Translations under genes and position numbers: made by a program
NCBI RefSeq assembly: GCF_014297445.1
Contig: NZ_JACORU010000010.1
Location: 62,001-126,000, forward strand
DNA length: 64,000 nucleotides
Origin: Ramlibacter albus
GTDB lineage: Bacteria > Pseudomonadota > Gammaproteobacteria > Burkholderiales > Burkholderiaceae_C
Reading direction: 5' to 3'
Shown here: in pieces, positions 23,919-33,236 of the stretch
Layout of the letters: the number at the start of each line of letters is the position of its first letter
Position numbering within the stretch: position 1 is the stretch's first letter
Notes under the pieces: generated by a model
What the model saw: the letters and a program-made list of their open reading frames with translations, nothing else
What the model was told of the DNA's origin: nothing
Databases searched by the model: none

Positions 23919-24793
23919 GCGGCCCAAGTATGCCCCTTGATCTCCTCGACAAAGAGCTTCGCCGCGGGTGACCTTGCGCGGCCGCGGACATCCACCGCGA
24001 GCACATCGCGCGCCACCGGCGGGTCCACCAGCGGCCGCTGGTGCAGGGCCGCGGAGCGGATCGAATACTTGGGCATGAACGCGAAGCCCAGGCCCGCCTG
24101 GACCATCGCCTCGATCCAGTCCTCGCGCTCGCTGCGGAACGTGGCGTAGAGGCTCACGCCGGCCTGCTGCGACACGGCCATCACCGCTTCGCGCATCTCG
24201 CACGCGAGCCGGTCGACGTAGGCTTCGCCGTTGACGTCGGCCAGGCGCACCTGCTGCAGGCGGCCGAGCGGATGGCCCGCGGGGATCACCACCACGTAGG
24301 GCTCCGAGTAGAGCTTCTCGGAGCGGAAGGCATCGGGCAATTGCGGCGCGCTGCTCACGACGGCGAGGTCGATGTCGCCGGTCTCCAGCCTGTCGAGCAG
24401 TTGCGAGAAGCTGCCGTCCTCCACCGTGAGCTCCACGCCGGGCTGGCGGCGGTGGAAAGCCGACAGGAAGGAAGCGATGCGTGTCGGCCCGATGGTCGTC
24501 TGCAGCCCGAGCTTGAGTGGCGCCTGCCGCAGCAGCTTGAAATTCTCCGCGAGGCTGCGCGCGCTCTGCGCGCCGGCGACAGCCTGCTCCAGCGCGGGAT
24601 AGATCAGGCGGCCCAGCGGCGTCAGCACCAGCTTCTTGCCCTCGCGATGGAACAGCTCGCCGCCGACCTCGCCTTCGAGCTTCTTCACCGCGGCGGTCAA
24701 CGCGGGCTGCGACACCTCGCACTCGTCGCACGCGCGCGAGAAGCTGCCGTGCCGGTGCACCGCGAGGAAGTAGCGGATCTGCTGCAGTTCCAT
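23915..24793 (-). CDS. LysR-family transcriptional regulator
   Basis: This 292-residue regulator starts MELQQIRYFLAVHRHGSFSR, a standard LysR winged-HTH N-terminus (residues 1-60), with the effector domain from about 90. The C-terminal part has FMPKYSIRSAALHQRP, a usual turn in the CysB/OxyR-like fold. The frame is open further upstream, but ATG 24793 gives the conserved N-terminus. It is cotranscribed with the GST (ATGA overlap), which is unusual because LysR genes are more often divergent from their targets. It may control the operon it leads. Stress or thiol sensing is possible but only inferred from the neighbour. Confidence 0.88.
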   Translation of the reverse strand: MELQQIRYFLAVHRHGSFSRACDECEVSQPALTAAVKKLEGEVGGELFHREGKKLVLTPLGRLIYPALEQAVAGAQSARSLAENFKLLRQAPLKLGLQTTIGPTRIASFLSAFHRRQPGVELTVEDGSFSQLLDRLETGDIDLAVVSSAPQLPDAFRSEKLYSEPYVVVIPAGHPLGRLQQVRLADVNGEAYVDRLACEMREAVMAVSQQAGVSLYATFRSEREDWIEAMVQAGLGFAFMPKYSIRSAALHQRPLVDPPVARDVLAVDVRGRARSPAAKLFVEEIKGHTWAA

Positions 24794-24858
24794 GCCGGGC
24801 CAGCCTAACAGCGGGCGGGGGCGCGGGCAAGCGCGGTGGGCGCCCGCCCGCGTTCCCG

Positions 24859-27800
24859 TTACGGCACAGTGACCGGCTGCCCCACGATGTTGAGCCCCGG
24901 GTCGGCCAGGATGTCGAAGCGCTGCTGCTGCGTCACCGCGTCGATGTTGCCCACCTTGGCGTACTCCCACGCGATCTTGCCGCCGTAGGCCAGCGTGTCG
25001 CTGCTCCAGGCGATGTGCTTGCGCATCGTGGCCAGCACGTCGAAGCCGGTGGCCTTGGCGGTGGAGGCCTCCTGCGCGAGGCCGGTCCAGTCGATGACCA
25101 CGACCTTGTGGTTCTTCAGCGGGTCCGTCGAGGTGGCGCTGTAGTCGGCCGGGGCCACCACAACCTGCAGGTACTGCACGAGGTTGTTGAGCGTGTCACC
25201 CACGCGCGTCTGCGAGAGGGACAGCAGCGTCCTGCCCACCTTCAGGCCGATGTCGATCGTTCCGACGCCACCGAGCGTGAGCGTGCTGTAGGGCGTCTGG
25301 CCCGGCGAGAGGATGTCGTTGGCAGCCGCGTTGCCCGGTGACGAGCCCTTCGCGTCCGCACCGTCGCCGGTGTTGTAGAGGAACAGGTTGCGGCCGGTGG
25401 GCGGTGGCTTGGGCGTGCTGGTGTAGGTGGGCGTGGAGACCGAGTCCTCGCCCTTGCCGCCCACCACGATGTTGTTGGTGTCGGGCTGCAGGAAGAAACT
25501 CTCGGCGCCGGCCGTGCCGAACATCAGGTTGGCGCCGCCATCGCCGATGAAGGTGCTGGTGCCGATCAGGATGTCGTTGCCCGCGCCGCCCACCAGCGTG
25601 GCGGGGGCCGTGCCGCTGTACAGCACGTCGTTGCCGTCGCCGCCGTCCAGGTAGTCCTTGTAGGCGATCTGGCGGGCCGTGTCGGTGCCGCCGCGCAGCA
25701 CGTCGTCGCCGCCCGCGCCGAAGAGCGAGTCGGCCCCCGCGCCGCCGTCGATCGAGTCGGCTGCGGCGGTGCCCATGATCGTGTCTCCCAGGGCGGTGCC
25801 CAGCATCGGCAGCTTGGCGGCGATGTCCGGCTGCTTCCACGTGGGGCCGCCCGCGAAGGCGATGGCCTCGAAGTCGCCGCGCGAGTAATAGCCCAGGATG
25901 TTGATCGTGTCGCCGGCGACTCCCGTGTTCACGATCAAGTCGTTGCCGCTGCGTTGCAAGGTGGTGCCGGCGGCCGTGATGCCGCCGCCGAGCAGCAGGG
26001 TGTCGAAGCCGCCACCGCCGAGGGTGGCGTCGAGGTCGTTCACGGTGTCGGCGCCGTCGCCGCGCTTGTAGTCGTAGGTGTCGTTGCCGGGGCCGCCCAC
26101 GAGCAGGTCGGTGCCGGTGCCGCCTTGCAGTGTGTCGTTGCCGCGGCCGGCGTAGATGGTGTCGTTGCCCGCGAGCCCGGGCAGCAGCTCGTCGGCGTCG
26201 CCGCCCACCACCGTGTCGTTGCCCGCCGTGGCCATCGGCTCCAGGATCGCAACCACGTCCGCATGCGACCACTCGGTGCCGTCGGCGAAGGTGAACTTCT
26301 CGATGGCGTTGGCGCCGCCGGTCATGAAGTCCTTGAGGACCACCTGGTCGGTTGCACCGAGCTTGAGGATCGCATCGTTGCCCGATTGCCTGGCGGTGAC
26401 GAGGTACGGGTTGACGTCGAAGCCGAAGGCCAGCGTGTCGCCGGTGCCGAGCGTGGGGTCGTTGTCCGCGAGGGTGTCGGTGCCGTCGCCGAGGTTGACG
26501 TAGTAGATGTCGTCGCCCGCACCGCCCGACATCGAGTCGTTGCCGGTGCCGCCGGTGATGCGGTCGGTGGTGCTGGTGCCGGTGATCGTGTCGTTGCCGG
26601 TGGTGCCGGTGAGGTCGAAGCCCCGCGCGAGCAGTTGCTGCCATGTGAGGGACGTGCCGTCGGCCAAGTCCACGGCGGTGAAGCTGCCGGGCGCCGTGGC
26701 ATTGGCGGGGTTGAAGCCGTTGATCTTCACGCTGCCGGCTGCCGCATCGCCCATCGAGACGACGAGCGCGCCGTTGGCGTGCGCGAGCTTGACGGTGTCG
26801 GCCGTGATGCCTTCGCCGAGCTTGAGGTGGTTGCCCGTGCCGCTGTCGCTGATGGTGTCGGTGCCGTCGCCTGCGTTGAACACGTACACGTTGTTGTTGC
26901 CGCTGCCGGTGAGCACGTCGTTGCCCGCGCCGCCCGCGACCGTGGACGCCCCGCCTGTGAGGGTGAGCGTGTCGCCTTGCGCGCCGCCTTGCAGGGAGGC
27001 GCTGGCCGTGGTGGCCGTGCTGTTGACCGCCGATGTATACGTCTTGCCGAAGAACTGCGCGGCGGTGTACGTCTTGCCCGAGACCTCCACCGACGCGAAC
27101 GAGCCCGACATCAGTCCGCCCTTGATGATCACGGTATCCACGCCGTTGCTGATGAACTGGGTTTGCGGATCCAGTTGCACGAGCGAGAGGTTCTCGATGC
27201 CGCCCATGCCCTTCAGGACGATGCGGTTGGCCCCTTGCGTGTCGTCGATGACTTCGGCCGCCGCGTGCGGCGTGTCACCGGCGTTGAAGACGTACGTGTC
27301 GTTGCCCGCGCCGCCGGCGAGCAGGTCCGCGCCCGCGCCGCCTTCGAGCACGTCGTCGCCGGCGTCGCCCGAGAGCTGGTCGTCGCCCGCGCCGCCGATG
27401 AGCGTGTCGTTGCCGCCGCCGCCGGAGAGCGTGTCGTTGCCTGCGCCGCCGTCCAGCAGGTCGGCGCCTTCGTACTGCGCGGCGACTTCGCTGTCGCCAT
27501 AGAGCTTGTCGGCGCCGTCGCCGCCCTGCACCGTGTCGTTGCCGCCCTGGCCCACGAGCACGTCGTTGCCGGCGCCGCCGTCGATGTTGTCGTCGCCGTG
27601 GTATTCGCCAGAGAGACGGGGGTTGTCGCCGTAGACGAGGTCGTCGCCGTCCTCGCCGGCGAGCAGGTCGCTGCCGCCGCTGCCCAGCAGCGTGTCCTTG
27701 CCGGCGCCACCGAACAGGCGGTCGGCGCCATGGAAGTTGCCCGCGATGAGTTCGGCGTCACCCTCGAGTTGGTCGTTGCCGTTGCCGCCGAAGAGGTCGT

Positions 27801-30800
27801 CCTGGCCGCCGCCGCCGACCAGAATGTCGTCGCCGTCGTCGCCGTACAGGTAGTCGTTGCCGTGGTACTGGCCCGCGAGGCCGTTGGCGTCGCCGAACAG
27901 CGTGTCGTTGCCGTCGCCGCCGTGCAGCTCGTCGTCGCGGCCGCCGCCCATCAGCTTGTCGTTTCCGAGGCCCCCGTAGAGGTAGTCGTTGCCGTGCTGC
28001 GCGGGGTCGACATAGAACATCGATGCGGTGTTACCCGTGTCGCCGTCGCCTTGCAGTTCGTCGTCGCCCCCGGCGCCCAGCAGCATGTCGTTGCCCGCGC
28101 CGCCGATGGCCAGGTCGTTGCCTTCGCCGGCGTCGATGTAGTCGTTGCCGCCTTCGCCGAAGACCCAGTCGGCGCCATAGCCGGCGAAGATGATGTCGCC
28201 ATCGGGGGCGTCGCCGTCGGCCATGGCGAGCGTGCCGAAGTCCAGCGTGCGCGAGGTGACGTTGCCCTGCGCGTCGGTGGTCACCTGCCGAGTGACGGAC
28301 CAGTCGGGCACGCCGGCTGTCGCGGGGGCGCCTGCCACGCGGTCGCCGAAGATGTTGTCGTCGCCGGCGCCGCCCGCGATGAGGTCGCGGCCGCTGCCGC
28401 CCATGAGCGCGTCGTTGCCGGCCCAGCCCAGCACCGTGTCGTTGCCGCCGGTGGCGGTGACGAGGTCGGCTTCGCTGTCGAGAGCGGCCACGGTCTGCGC
28501 GAGGATGTCCGCGAGCGGTTCGCGCTCGCGGCCCCACAGCAGGTCGTCGCCACCATTGCCCACCACGATGTCGCGGCCAAGGCCACCCTCCAGCGTGTCG
28601 TTGCCGCCGCCGGCGTAGAGGTAGTCGTTGCCCGAGCTGCCCTGGCCCCAGTTGTTGCCGCCGGACATGAGGTTCAGGTTGTCGTTGCCGCCCCAGCCGA
28701 TGACGAGGTCGTTGCCCGGGCCGTCGGCCAGCTGGTTGTCGGTGATGTCGCCTTCGATGGTGAGGTCGGCGATGGGTTGGGGCAGCGGCTTGGGTGAATC
28801 GGGCAGCGTGATGCCGAGATTGCCGTTGGTGAAGTCCTTGACGTTGACAGTGACGCCTGCGCCGGTGATGTTCAGCGTGAGCTTGCCGTTGGTTTGGGCG
28901 CTGGCGGTAACGGTGAAGAGGTTGTCCTGGCTGTGCCAGCGGGTCGCCGTGTCTTTGATGAACGTTGAACCGCCGATGCGTGCGACCTCGACGTCATTGG
29001 TGTCGACGACCTTGACGATGCCCAGACCGTCGCCGTCGGTGATCGTGTCGGCGCCTGCGTCGGAGGCGCGCAGGATGTAGGTGTCTGTCCCGGTGCCGCC
29101 GTCAAGTGCGTCGATACCGGGACCGCCGTCCAACACGTCATCGCCTCTGCCACCCACGAGGGTGTCGACGCCTGCGCCGCCCCGAAGCGTGTCGGCACCC
29201 GGGTTCCCTTCGAGGTAGTCGGCCCCTGCGAGGCCGCTGACGACGTCATCGCCGCCGCCCCCAAACAGGTGGTCGCTCTCTGCGCCGCCCGTGACGCTGC
29301 CGTCGTCGCCATCGGTACCAAATACGACCTTGACCGGCGTGGCGATGCCGCCCGCCGGTCCCTCACGGACCACCGTAAACGACTCGCCGGCATAGAGGTC
29401 CGTGAAAGCCGCGTTTTGCGTTATCGCTTGACGGTAGTACTTGCCACCCGTGTTTTCGAGGTCGTAGTTGTTGAGGTTGAGCGCGACGAGCCACTTGAGC
29501 ATCGCGCCTCGGTCGCTGTACCAGCTGTCTGTGAAGTTGGACGCCTCGGCCCCAACGTTCCTGCTGGCGATGTCCTCGATCCATTGCTGGTATTGCTCCG
29601 CCCACGCTCCCTGGCCCAGCGATGCCAGCGCACTTTGCCCTGCGTCCCCGGTCGCCTTCAGGTAGAACGGGCTCAATGAAGCCAATGCGAGAAATGCCCC
29701 GAAGTCATTTCTTGCAAGCGAGGACATGGCATCGGTCACGGGCTCCACGGTCACCTTGCCCGCCAACGCGTGGAAGTCCGCGTCGTCGGCGATGAGCTTC
29801 AGGTTCGCGTGGAGGGGGTTGCGTCCCGTGAAGCTGCCGCCCTTCTCGTCCAATCGGGCCCAAGTCCCGCCGTTTGGATTGCCGTTCAACGGAATCCAGC
29901 CTTCGGACGAGTCGAGCCCGAGCATGGTGCCTAGTACGGTCACGACTTTTTCGAGGACGTCGCCTTCGGCCTTGCCTTGCGAAGCATCGCCACCGCTAGC
30001 GGCCAAATGGGACGACGCCTGCAGGATCCTGGCAAGTCGAGCGGGCGTTGCGCTGGGGTCCAGCTTCGCAAGCACCTGCTGAACGGACAGGCTGTCGACA
30101 AGCAGCACCAGGCTGTGCGTGTCGCCGAAGTCATTCAGGGCAAAGCCCTGCAGCAGGAGTTTCACATCCGGCCAGAGCTTGCCCCACGTGGAAGCTGCGA
30201 TGATCCCCGAGCCGACATTGCCGCGCCACAGAGGCTGGTCCTCGATGAAAACCGGCGCCGGGGTGCCGTGGTGAATCTGGGAATTCGCCACGCCGGATGG
30301 GGGAGTGTCGCCGTAGACATCCGTCAGCGTGGGAATCGGGTTGGGCGCGATCTCGCGGCCCATGTAGGCGACGAGTCCCAAGCCGTCGAACATGGGCCTC
30401 TCGGCCGCGGCGTGAAGCGTCGCGCGCAGGAAGGCAAGCTGGTAGTCCAGGCTGGCCGCGGCAACTTCGGAAACCGGTACGGGCGCCGCGGGAGCGCTGT
30501 CGGTCGACCCACTCGCGATGCCGGCGTTGACCCGCTCGACCTCCTTCACGACCGAAAGAATTCGGTCGAGCGCGTCCACCATCATCTGCGCTGCGGTATA
30601 CGCGGGCCCGATCGAGGTGTTGGCCAGCGCCTGGGCAACGGCCAATCCGTTGCCGACATCGACGGAGGTGAAGCTCGCTCCCTCGTGGAAGGTCGCGCGC
30701 AGGAGGTTGTACTTGTCCTTGCCGGCCTGCGTGGCGAACAGGTCGGCATTGTCGAAGCGATGGGCTGCGAACTCCGAGACGACTTGCGCGAGCGAGTAGC

Positions 30801-31335
30801 CGTCCTTCATGACGCCCACGCCGGCGCCGTTGAAGGTGTATGACTCGGTTGCGACGTTCGGGTAGAGCAGGTCGAATGCCGTCGCCAGATGGCCGCCGAG
30901 GCTGTAGCCCGTCACAACAAGCTTGCTGCCTGCCGGAATGGTCGACTTGATCGAGTCGAACCATGCCTTCATGTCCGCGATCTGGCCGAGGGCCCAGCCC
31001 TTTTGCTTGATCTCGAGGGAATTCGTGGCTTGGTTGTCGCGGGCGGCGTCGTCGGCGAATTCGGTACTTCGGAAGGAGAGGACGTATTCGCCGTTTTCCT
31101 TGCATTGGAATAAGGTTCCGCTGAAACCAGTCTTCGTGTTCCCTTGCTTTGCGACCACGGTCCACTTTTGCGAAAAGTCGAGCGCGTCTGTTGCCGTGAA
31201 CTTGCTTGCGCGGTCATTCCCTTTGATTAGGGCTGCGCGCAGAGGCTCGGGATCCATGTTCGCCTGGATATTGATTGCTTCGGCGGCCATTTGGGCGCGC
31301 GCGTACTTCAGCAGGACACTCACGTCTGCTGTCAT
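24859..31335 (-). CDS. Giant RTX (hemolysin-type Ca2+-binding) protein with lipase-like N-terminus
   Basis: The 2158-residue protein starts with an alpha/beta-hydrolase domain of class-3 lipase type (about residues 1-350), with the nucleophile elbow G143-Y-S145-L-G147 in VVTGYSLGGHLATAF and FRSTEFADD upstream. A region of about 300 residues without clear motif follows, then dozens of RTX nonapeptides GGxGxDxLx from about 670 to 1960. They are interrupted by HCBP-related segments such as LVVSMGDAAAGSVKINGF. RTX proteins fold on Ca2+ outside the cell after type I secretion. No signal peptide is seen, as expected, but no ABC/MFP secretion genes are in the window. ATG 31335 follows an AGGAG site. 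The two-TM protein gene ends 15 bp upstream. Phospholipase or lipase activity is inferred. Confidence 0.88.
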   Translation of the reverse strand: MTADVSVLLKYARAQMAAEAINIQANMDPEPLRAALIKGNDRASKFTATDALDFSQKWTVVAKQGNTKTGFSGTLFQCKENGEYVLSFRSTEFADDAARDNQATNSLEIKQKGWALGQIADMKAWFDSIKSTIPAGSKLVVTGYSLGGHLATAFDLLYPNVATESYTFNGAGVGVMKDGYSLAQVVSEFAAHRFDNADLFATQAGKDKYNLLRATFHEGASFTSVDVGNGLAVAQALANTSIGPAYTAAQMMVDALDRILSVVKEVERVNAGIASGSTDSAPAAPVPVSEVAAASLDYQLAFLRATLHAAAERPMFDGLGLVAYMGREIAPNPIPTLTDVYGDTPPSGVANSQIHHGTPAPVFIEDQPLWRGNVGSGIIAASTWGKLWPDVKLLLQGFALNDFGDTHSLVLLVDSLSVQQVLAKLDPSATPARLARILQASSHLAASGGDASQGKAEGDVLEKVVTVLGTMLGLDSSEGWIPLNGNPNGGTWARLDEKGGSFTGRNPLHANLKLIADDADFHALAGKVTVEPVTDAMSSLARNDFGAFLALASLSPFYLKATGDAGQSALASLGQGAWAEQYQQWIEDIASRNVGAEASNFTDSWYSDRGAMLKWLVALNLNNYDLENTGGKYYRQAITQNAAFTDLYAGESFTVVREGPAGGIATPVKVVFGTDGDDGSVTGGAESDHLFGGGGDDVVSGLAGADYLEGNPGADTLRGGAGVDTLVGGRGDDVLDGGPGIDALDGGTGTDTYILRASDAGADTITDGDGLGIVKVVDTNDVEVARIGGSTFIKDTATRWHSQDNLFTVTASAQTNGKLTLNITGAGVTVNVKDFTNGNLGITLPDSPKPLPQPIADLTIEGDITDNQLADGPGNDLVIGWGGNDNLNLMSGGNNWGQGSSGNDYLYAGGGNDTLEGGLGRDIVVGNGGDDLLWGREREPLADILAQTVAALDSEADLVTATGGNDTVLGWAGNDALMGGSGRDLIAGGAGDDNIFGDRVAGAPATAGVPDWSVTRQVTTDAQGNVTSRTLDFGTLAMADGDAPDGDIIFAGYGADWVFGEGGNDYIDAGEGNDLAIGGAGNDMLLGAGGDDELQGDGDTGNTASMFYVDPAQHGNDYLYGGLGNDKLMGGGRDDELHGGDGNDTLFGDANGLAGQYHGNDYLYGDDGDDILVGGGGQDDLFGGNGNDQLEGDAELIAGNFHGADRLFGGAGKDTLLGSGGSDLLAGEDGDDLVYGDNPRLSGEYHGDDNIDGGAGNDVLVGQGGNDTVQGGDGADKLYGDSEVAAQYEGADLLDGGAGNDTLSGGGGNDTLIGGAGDDQLSGDAGDDVLEGGAGADLLAGGAGNDTYVFNAGDTPHAAAEVIDDTQGANRIVLKGMGGIENLSLVQLDPQTQFISNGVDTVIIKGGLMSGSFASVEVSGKTYTAAQFFGKTYTSAVNSTATTASASLQGGAQGDTLTLTGGASTVAGGAGNDVLTGSGNNNVYVFNAGDGTDTISDSGTGNHLKLGEGITADTVKLAHANGALVVSMGDAAAGSVKINGFNPANATAPGSFTAVDLADGTSLTWQQLLARGFDLTGTTGNDTITGTSTTDRITGGTGNDSMSGGAGDDIYYVNLGDGTDTLADNDPTLGTGDTLAFGFDVNPYLVTARQSGNDAILKLGATDQVVLKDFMTGGANAIEKFTFADGTEWSHADVVAILEPMATAGNDTVVGGDADELLPGLAGNDTIYAGRGNDTLQGGTGTDLLVGGPGNDTYDYKRGDGADTVNDLDATLGGGGFDTLLLGGGITAAGTTLQRSGNDLIVNTGVAGDTINILGYYSRGDFEAIAFAGGPTWKQPDIAAKLPMLGTALGDTIMGTAAADSIDGGAGADSLFGAGGDDVLRGGTDTARQIAYKDYLDGGDGNDVLYSGTAPATLVGGAGNDILIGTSTFIGDGGANLMFGTAGAESFFLQPDTNNIVVGGKGEDSVSTPTYTSTPKPPPTGRNLFLYNTGDGADAKGSSPGNAAANDILSPGQTPYSTLTLGGVGTIDIGLKVGRTLLSLSQTRVGDTLNNLVQYLQVVVAPADYSATSTDPLKNHKVVVIDWTGLAQEASTAKATGFDVLATMRKHIAWSSDTLAYGGKIAWEYAKVGNIDAVTQQQRFDILADPGLNIVGQPVTVP

Positions 31336-31350
31336 TGCTTCTCTCCTGGG

Positions 31351-32229
31351 TTAGGGTTTAAGGACCTTCTCGACGAAGTTCCGTGTCAGACCGTAGTTCT
31401 GCGGATACCTGCCGTGCAGCTTCGGTAGTTCAGGGCACGCGTTGTAAAGCGCAAAAGACCAAGGACTGCGTTCGCCCGATGTACTCCCTTGGCCTTGATC
31501 CATGACATACGCGACACGCTCGGCAATCACTTCCTGAGTGTCGAGGTCCATGACGCGGATTCGATTTCCTGCTATCCACAGCTGCTTGTCGTCAGGTGTC
31601 GAGATGTTGCTCCACTCGATCCCGAACCTTGCCGAGCGCCTTGGCACACGGGTGGACGACAGCTTTTCGAAGAACAGATCTTCTTCGGCCAGGTTCTTGC
31701 GCTCATCGGAATAGCGAACAATTTCGCCGTCGTCGGCCTGGGTTTCGACGAATTCGTAAGCGCCGATCCTGTTCCGACCTGTCGTGCTCCACGAGTTCTC
31801 CTGGCTTCGGCCCGCAAAGAATGTCGTGATGTAGGCAGGCCCAGTGGAGCCATCACCAGCAGGATCAAGAGCTTCGGTCGGCCGCGACATGTCGTCGAAA
31901 GGCCGCAGGTTCGTGAGAAAGACGCCTCGAGCTCCCTGGACGGTCTTGTAGATCTTTTCCCCGGCCTGAGCGCATCGCTGCGCGAGCAACGCGCGAGCCG
32001 CTTGAAGCCGGGCCTTGTAGGCGGCGGCAGCCGCCTGGGCACGCTGGTATTCGCGGTATTGATTGACGACCGGCACCGCGGTCACGCCCAGAAGCACCGC
32101 GACGGCGATCAACTTCGCCTTGACGCCCTTGGGCAGCCATGTCGCCAGCAGGAGCGCAAGTCCAAATGCGCCGATGAAGAACCATCCGAGCGCCTCCAGC
32201 GCAAACTGGGTCAACCAGTAGTCACCCAT
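31351..32229 (-). CDS. Two-TM membrane protein paired with RTX lipase
   Basis: This 292-residue protein has two hydrophobic helices (about residues 12-32 and 37-57), an Ala/Arg/Gln-rich coiled segment (60-95) and a soluble domain of about 200 residues that would face the periplasm or cytoplasm depending on topology. The soluble part has no motif I recognise; it contains one Cys pair candidate (CAQAG and YNACPEL). It is the first gene of a two-gene operon with the RTX lipase, 15 bp apart. That could make it an accessory or immunity-type partner, but there is no direct evidence for either. Local base composition is less GC-rich than most of the window. Confidence 0.65.
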   Translation of the reverse strand: MGDYWLTQFALEALGWFFIGAFGLALLLATWLPKGVKAKLIAVAVLLGVTAVPVVNQYREYQRAQAAAAAYKARLQAARALLAQRCAQAGEKIYKTVQGARGVFLTNLRPFDDMSRPTEALDPAGDGSTGPAYITTFFAGRSQENSWSTTGRNRIGAYEFVETQADDGEIVRYSDERKNLAEEDLFFEKLSSTRVPRRSARFGIEWSNISTPDDKQLWIAGNRIRVMDLDTQEVIAERVAYVMDQGQGSTSGERSPWSFALYNACPELPKLHGRYPQNYGLTRNFVEKVLKP

Positions 32230-32593
32230 TCAGTGATCCTGACTGACCTGCGAGTGGACGCGCGAGGACAAGAACAGCACGGTAATAGTCATCAATGGCT
32301 GGCATCGTAGCCACGAAATCGTTGTCGAACGGATGGTTCATTCGTAACAGCGGCTAATCGCTTTTCTAATTCCTTCGTATTCAGCGCGGCGACTATAGCC
32401 TCAACTCGGCAGCACCGGAATCCTGTCCAAAAGTCTCTCCTCCAGGTTGACTAGATGCTTCCGTACGTGGCGCATTGACGTGGTTTGGGCTAGCCACCGC
32501 GATTGATGGATCCATAACCGCAGCCCCCTTCTTGCGCCATCTCCCCGCGCACACACTGAAGCTCCCTCCCGCAACATCCCCAAGGAGCCCAGC
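32230..32593. other. Intergenic region between divergent genes
   Basis: No convincing gene is seen in these 364 bases; open frames here are short or shadow frames. The stretch around 32330-32400 is clearly AT-richer than its surroundings (for example GCTTTTCTAATTCCTTCG) and probably holds promoters for the membrane-protein/RTX operon leftward and the small DUF4242 gene rightward. I could not assign -35/-10 boxes with confidence. Confidence 0.5.
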
Positions 32594-32857
32594 ATGCAAG
32601 TCTTCATGGTCGAACGGTCCCTCAAAGGCATCCCCATGGACCAGCTCGCGGCCGCGCAGCAGCGCGCCATCCGCACGGCCGGCGAAATGACGGCGGCGGG
32701 CACGCCCATCCGCTACATCCGCACGACCTTCGTGCCGGAAAGCGGCCAGTGCATGTGCCTGTTCGAAAGCAGCGACGCGGAATGCGTGAAGGCGCTCAAC
32801 CGCAAGGCCGAGATCCCGTTCAACAGCGTCACGCCGGCGCTGGACCTGGCGCCCTGA
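32594..32857 (+). CDS. DUF4242 (nickel-binding-like) small protein
   Basis: The 87-residue product starts MQVFMVERSLKGIPMDQL and ends with a ferredoxin-like strand pattern. This is the compact alpha/beta-barrel DUF4242 fold; the characterised SCO4226 member binds nickel. One half of the typical surface motif, a CMCLFE strand with two cysteines (Cys-Met-Cys), is seen in the middle. ATG 32594 follows an AAGGAG site 9 bp upstream. The DsrE-like gene begins 4 bp after its stop, so the two form an operon. The biological role is unknown. Confidence 0.75.
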   Translation: MQVFMVERSLKGIPMDQLAAAQQRAIRTAGEMTAAGTPIRYIRTTFVPESGQCMCLFESSDAECVKALNRKAEIPFNSVTPALDLAP

Positions 32858-32861
32858 CGCC

Positions 32862-33224
32862 ATGGCCACGCTTCTCGTGCATGTGGTGACGGGCCCCGAG
32901 AACCCGACGCGCGCCGCGCTCGGCTTCCTCGTGGCGAAGACGGCGCTGGACCAGGGCCATGCGGTGGCCCTCTTCCTCGCAGGCGACGGCGCGCAATTGC
33001 TGCGCGACGCGGTGCTCGACGGCGTGGCGGGCCTCGGCACCGGCAAGCTGCGCGAGCACTACGAGGCCATCGCGCGCGCCGGCGGCCGCTTCTACGTGTC
33101 CGGCATGTCGGCCCGCGCTCGCGGCATGACCGACGCCGACCTGCAGGGCAAGCCCGCCGAGTTCGCGATGCCCGACGTGCTGGTGCGCCTTGCCGTCGAA
33201 TACGACAAGGCGCTCTGTTACTGA
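32862..33224 (+). CDS. DsrE-family protein
   Basis: This 120-residue protein has the DsrE/DsrF-like Rossmann-type fold: TLLVHVVTGPENPTRAALGF at the N-terminus, KTALDQGHAVALFLAGDGA, then an active-site region in FYVSGMSARARGM where sulfur-transfer members have a conserved cysteine. Here that position is not a cysteine (Val-Ser-Gly-Met), and the only cysteine is at the extreme C-terminus. A sulfurtransferase role is therefore doubtful. It follows the DUF4242 gene by 4 bp and converges on the DUF1080 gene. Confidence 0.75.
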   Translation: MATLLVHVVTGPENPTRAALGFLVAKTALDQGHAVALFLAGDGAQLLRDAVLDGVAGLGTGKLREHYEAIARAGGRFYVSGMSARARGMTDADLQGKPAEFAMPDVLVRLAVEYDKALCY

Positions 33225-33236
33225 ATCAGGCCGGCA

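Noticed and set aside
25954-28797. A 947-residue plus-strand frame antisense to the RTX repeats.
   Set aside because: It is the complement of Gly-Asp-rich RTX codons (Val/Ala-rich, no motifs). The minus strand has a continuous RTX protein with a lipase domain.
32393-33046. Minus-strand frame covering the DUF4242 and DsrE genes.
   Set aside because: It has no recognisable domain, lies antisense to two well-supported genes with ribosome-binding sites, and starts inside one of them.
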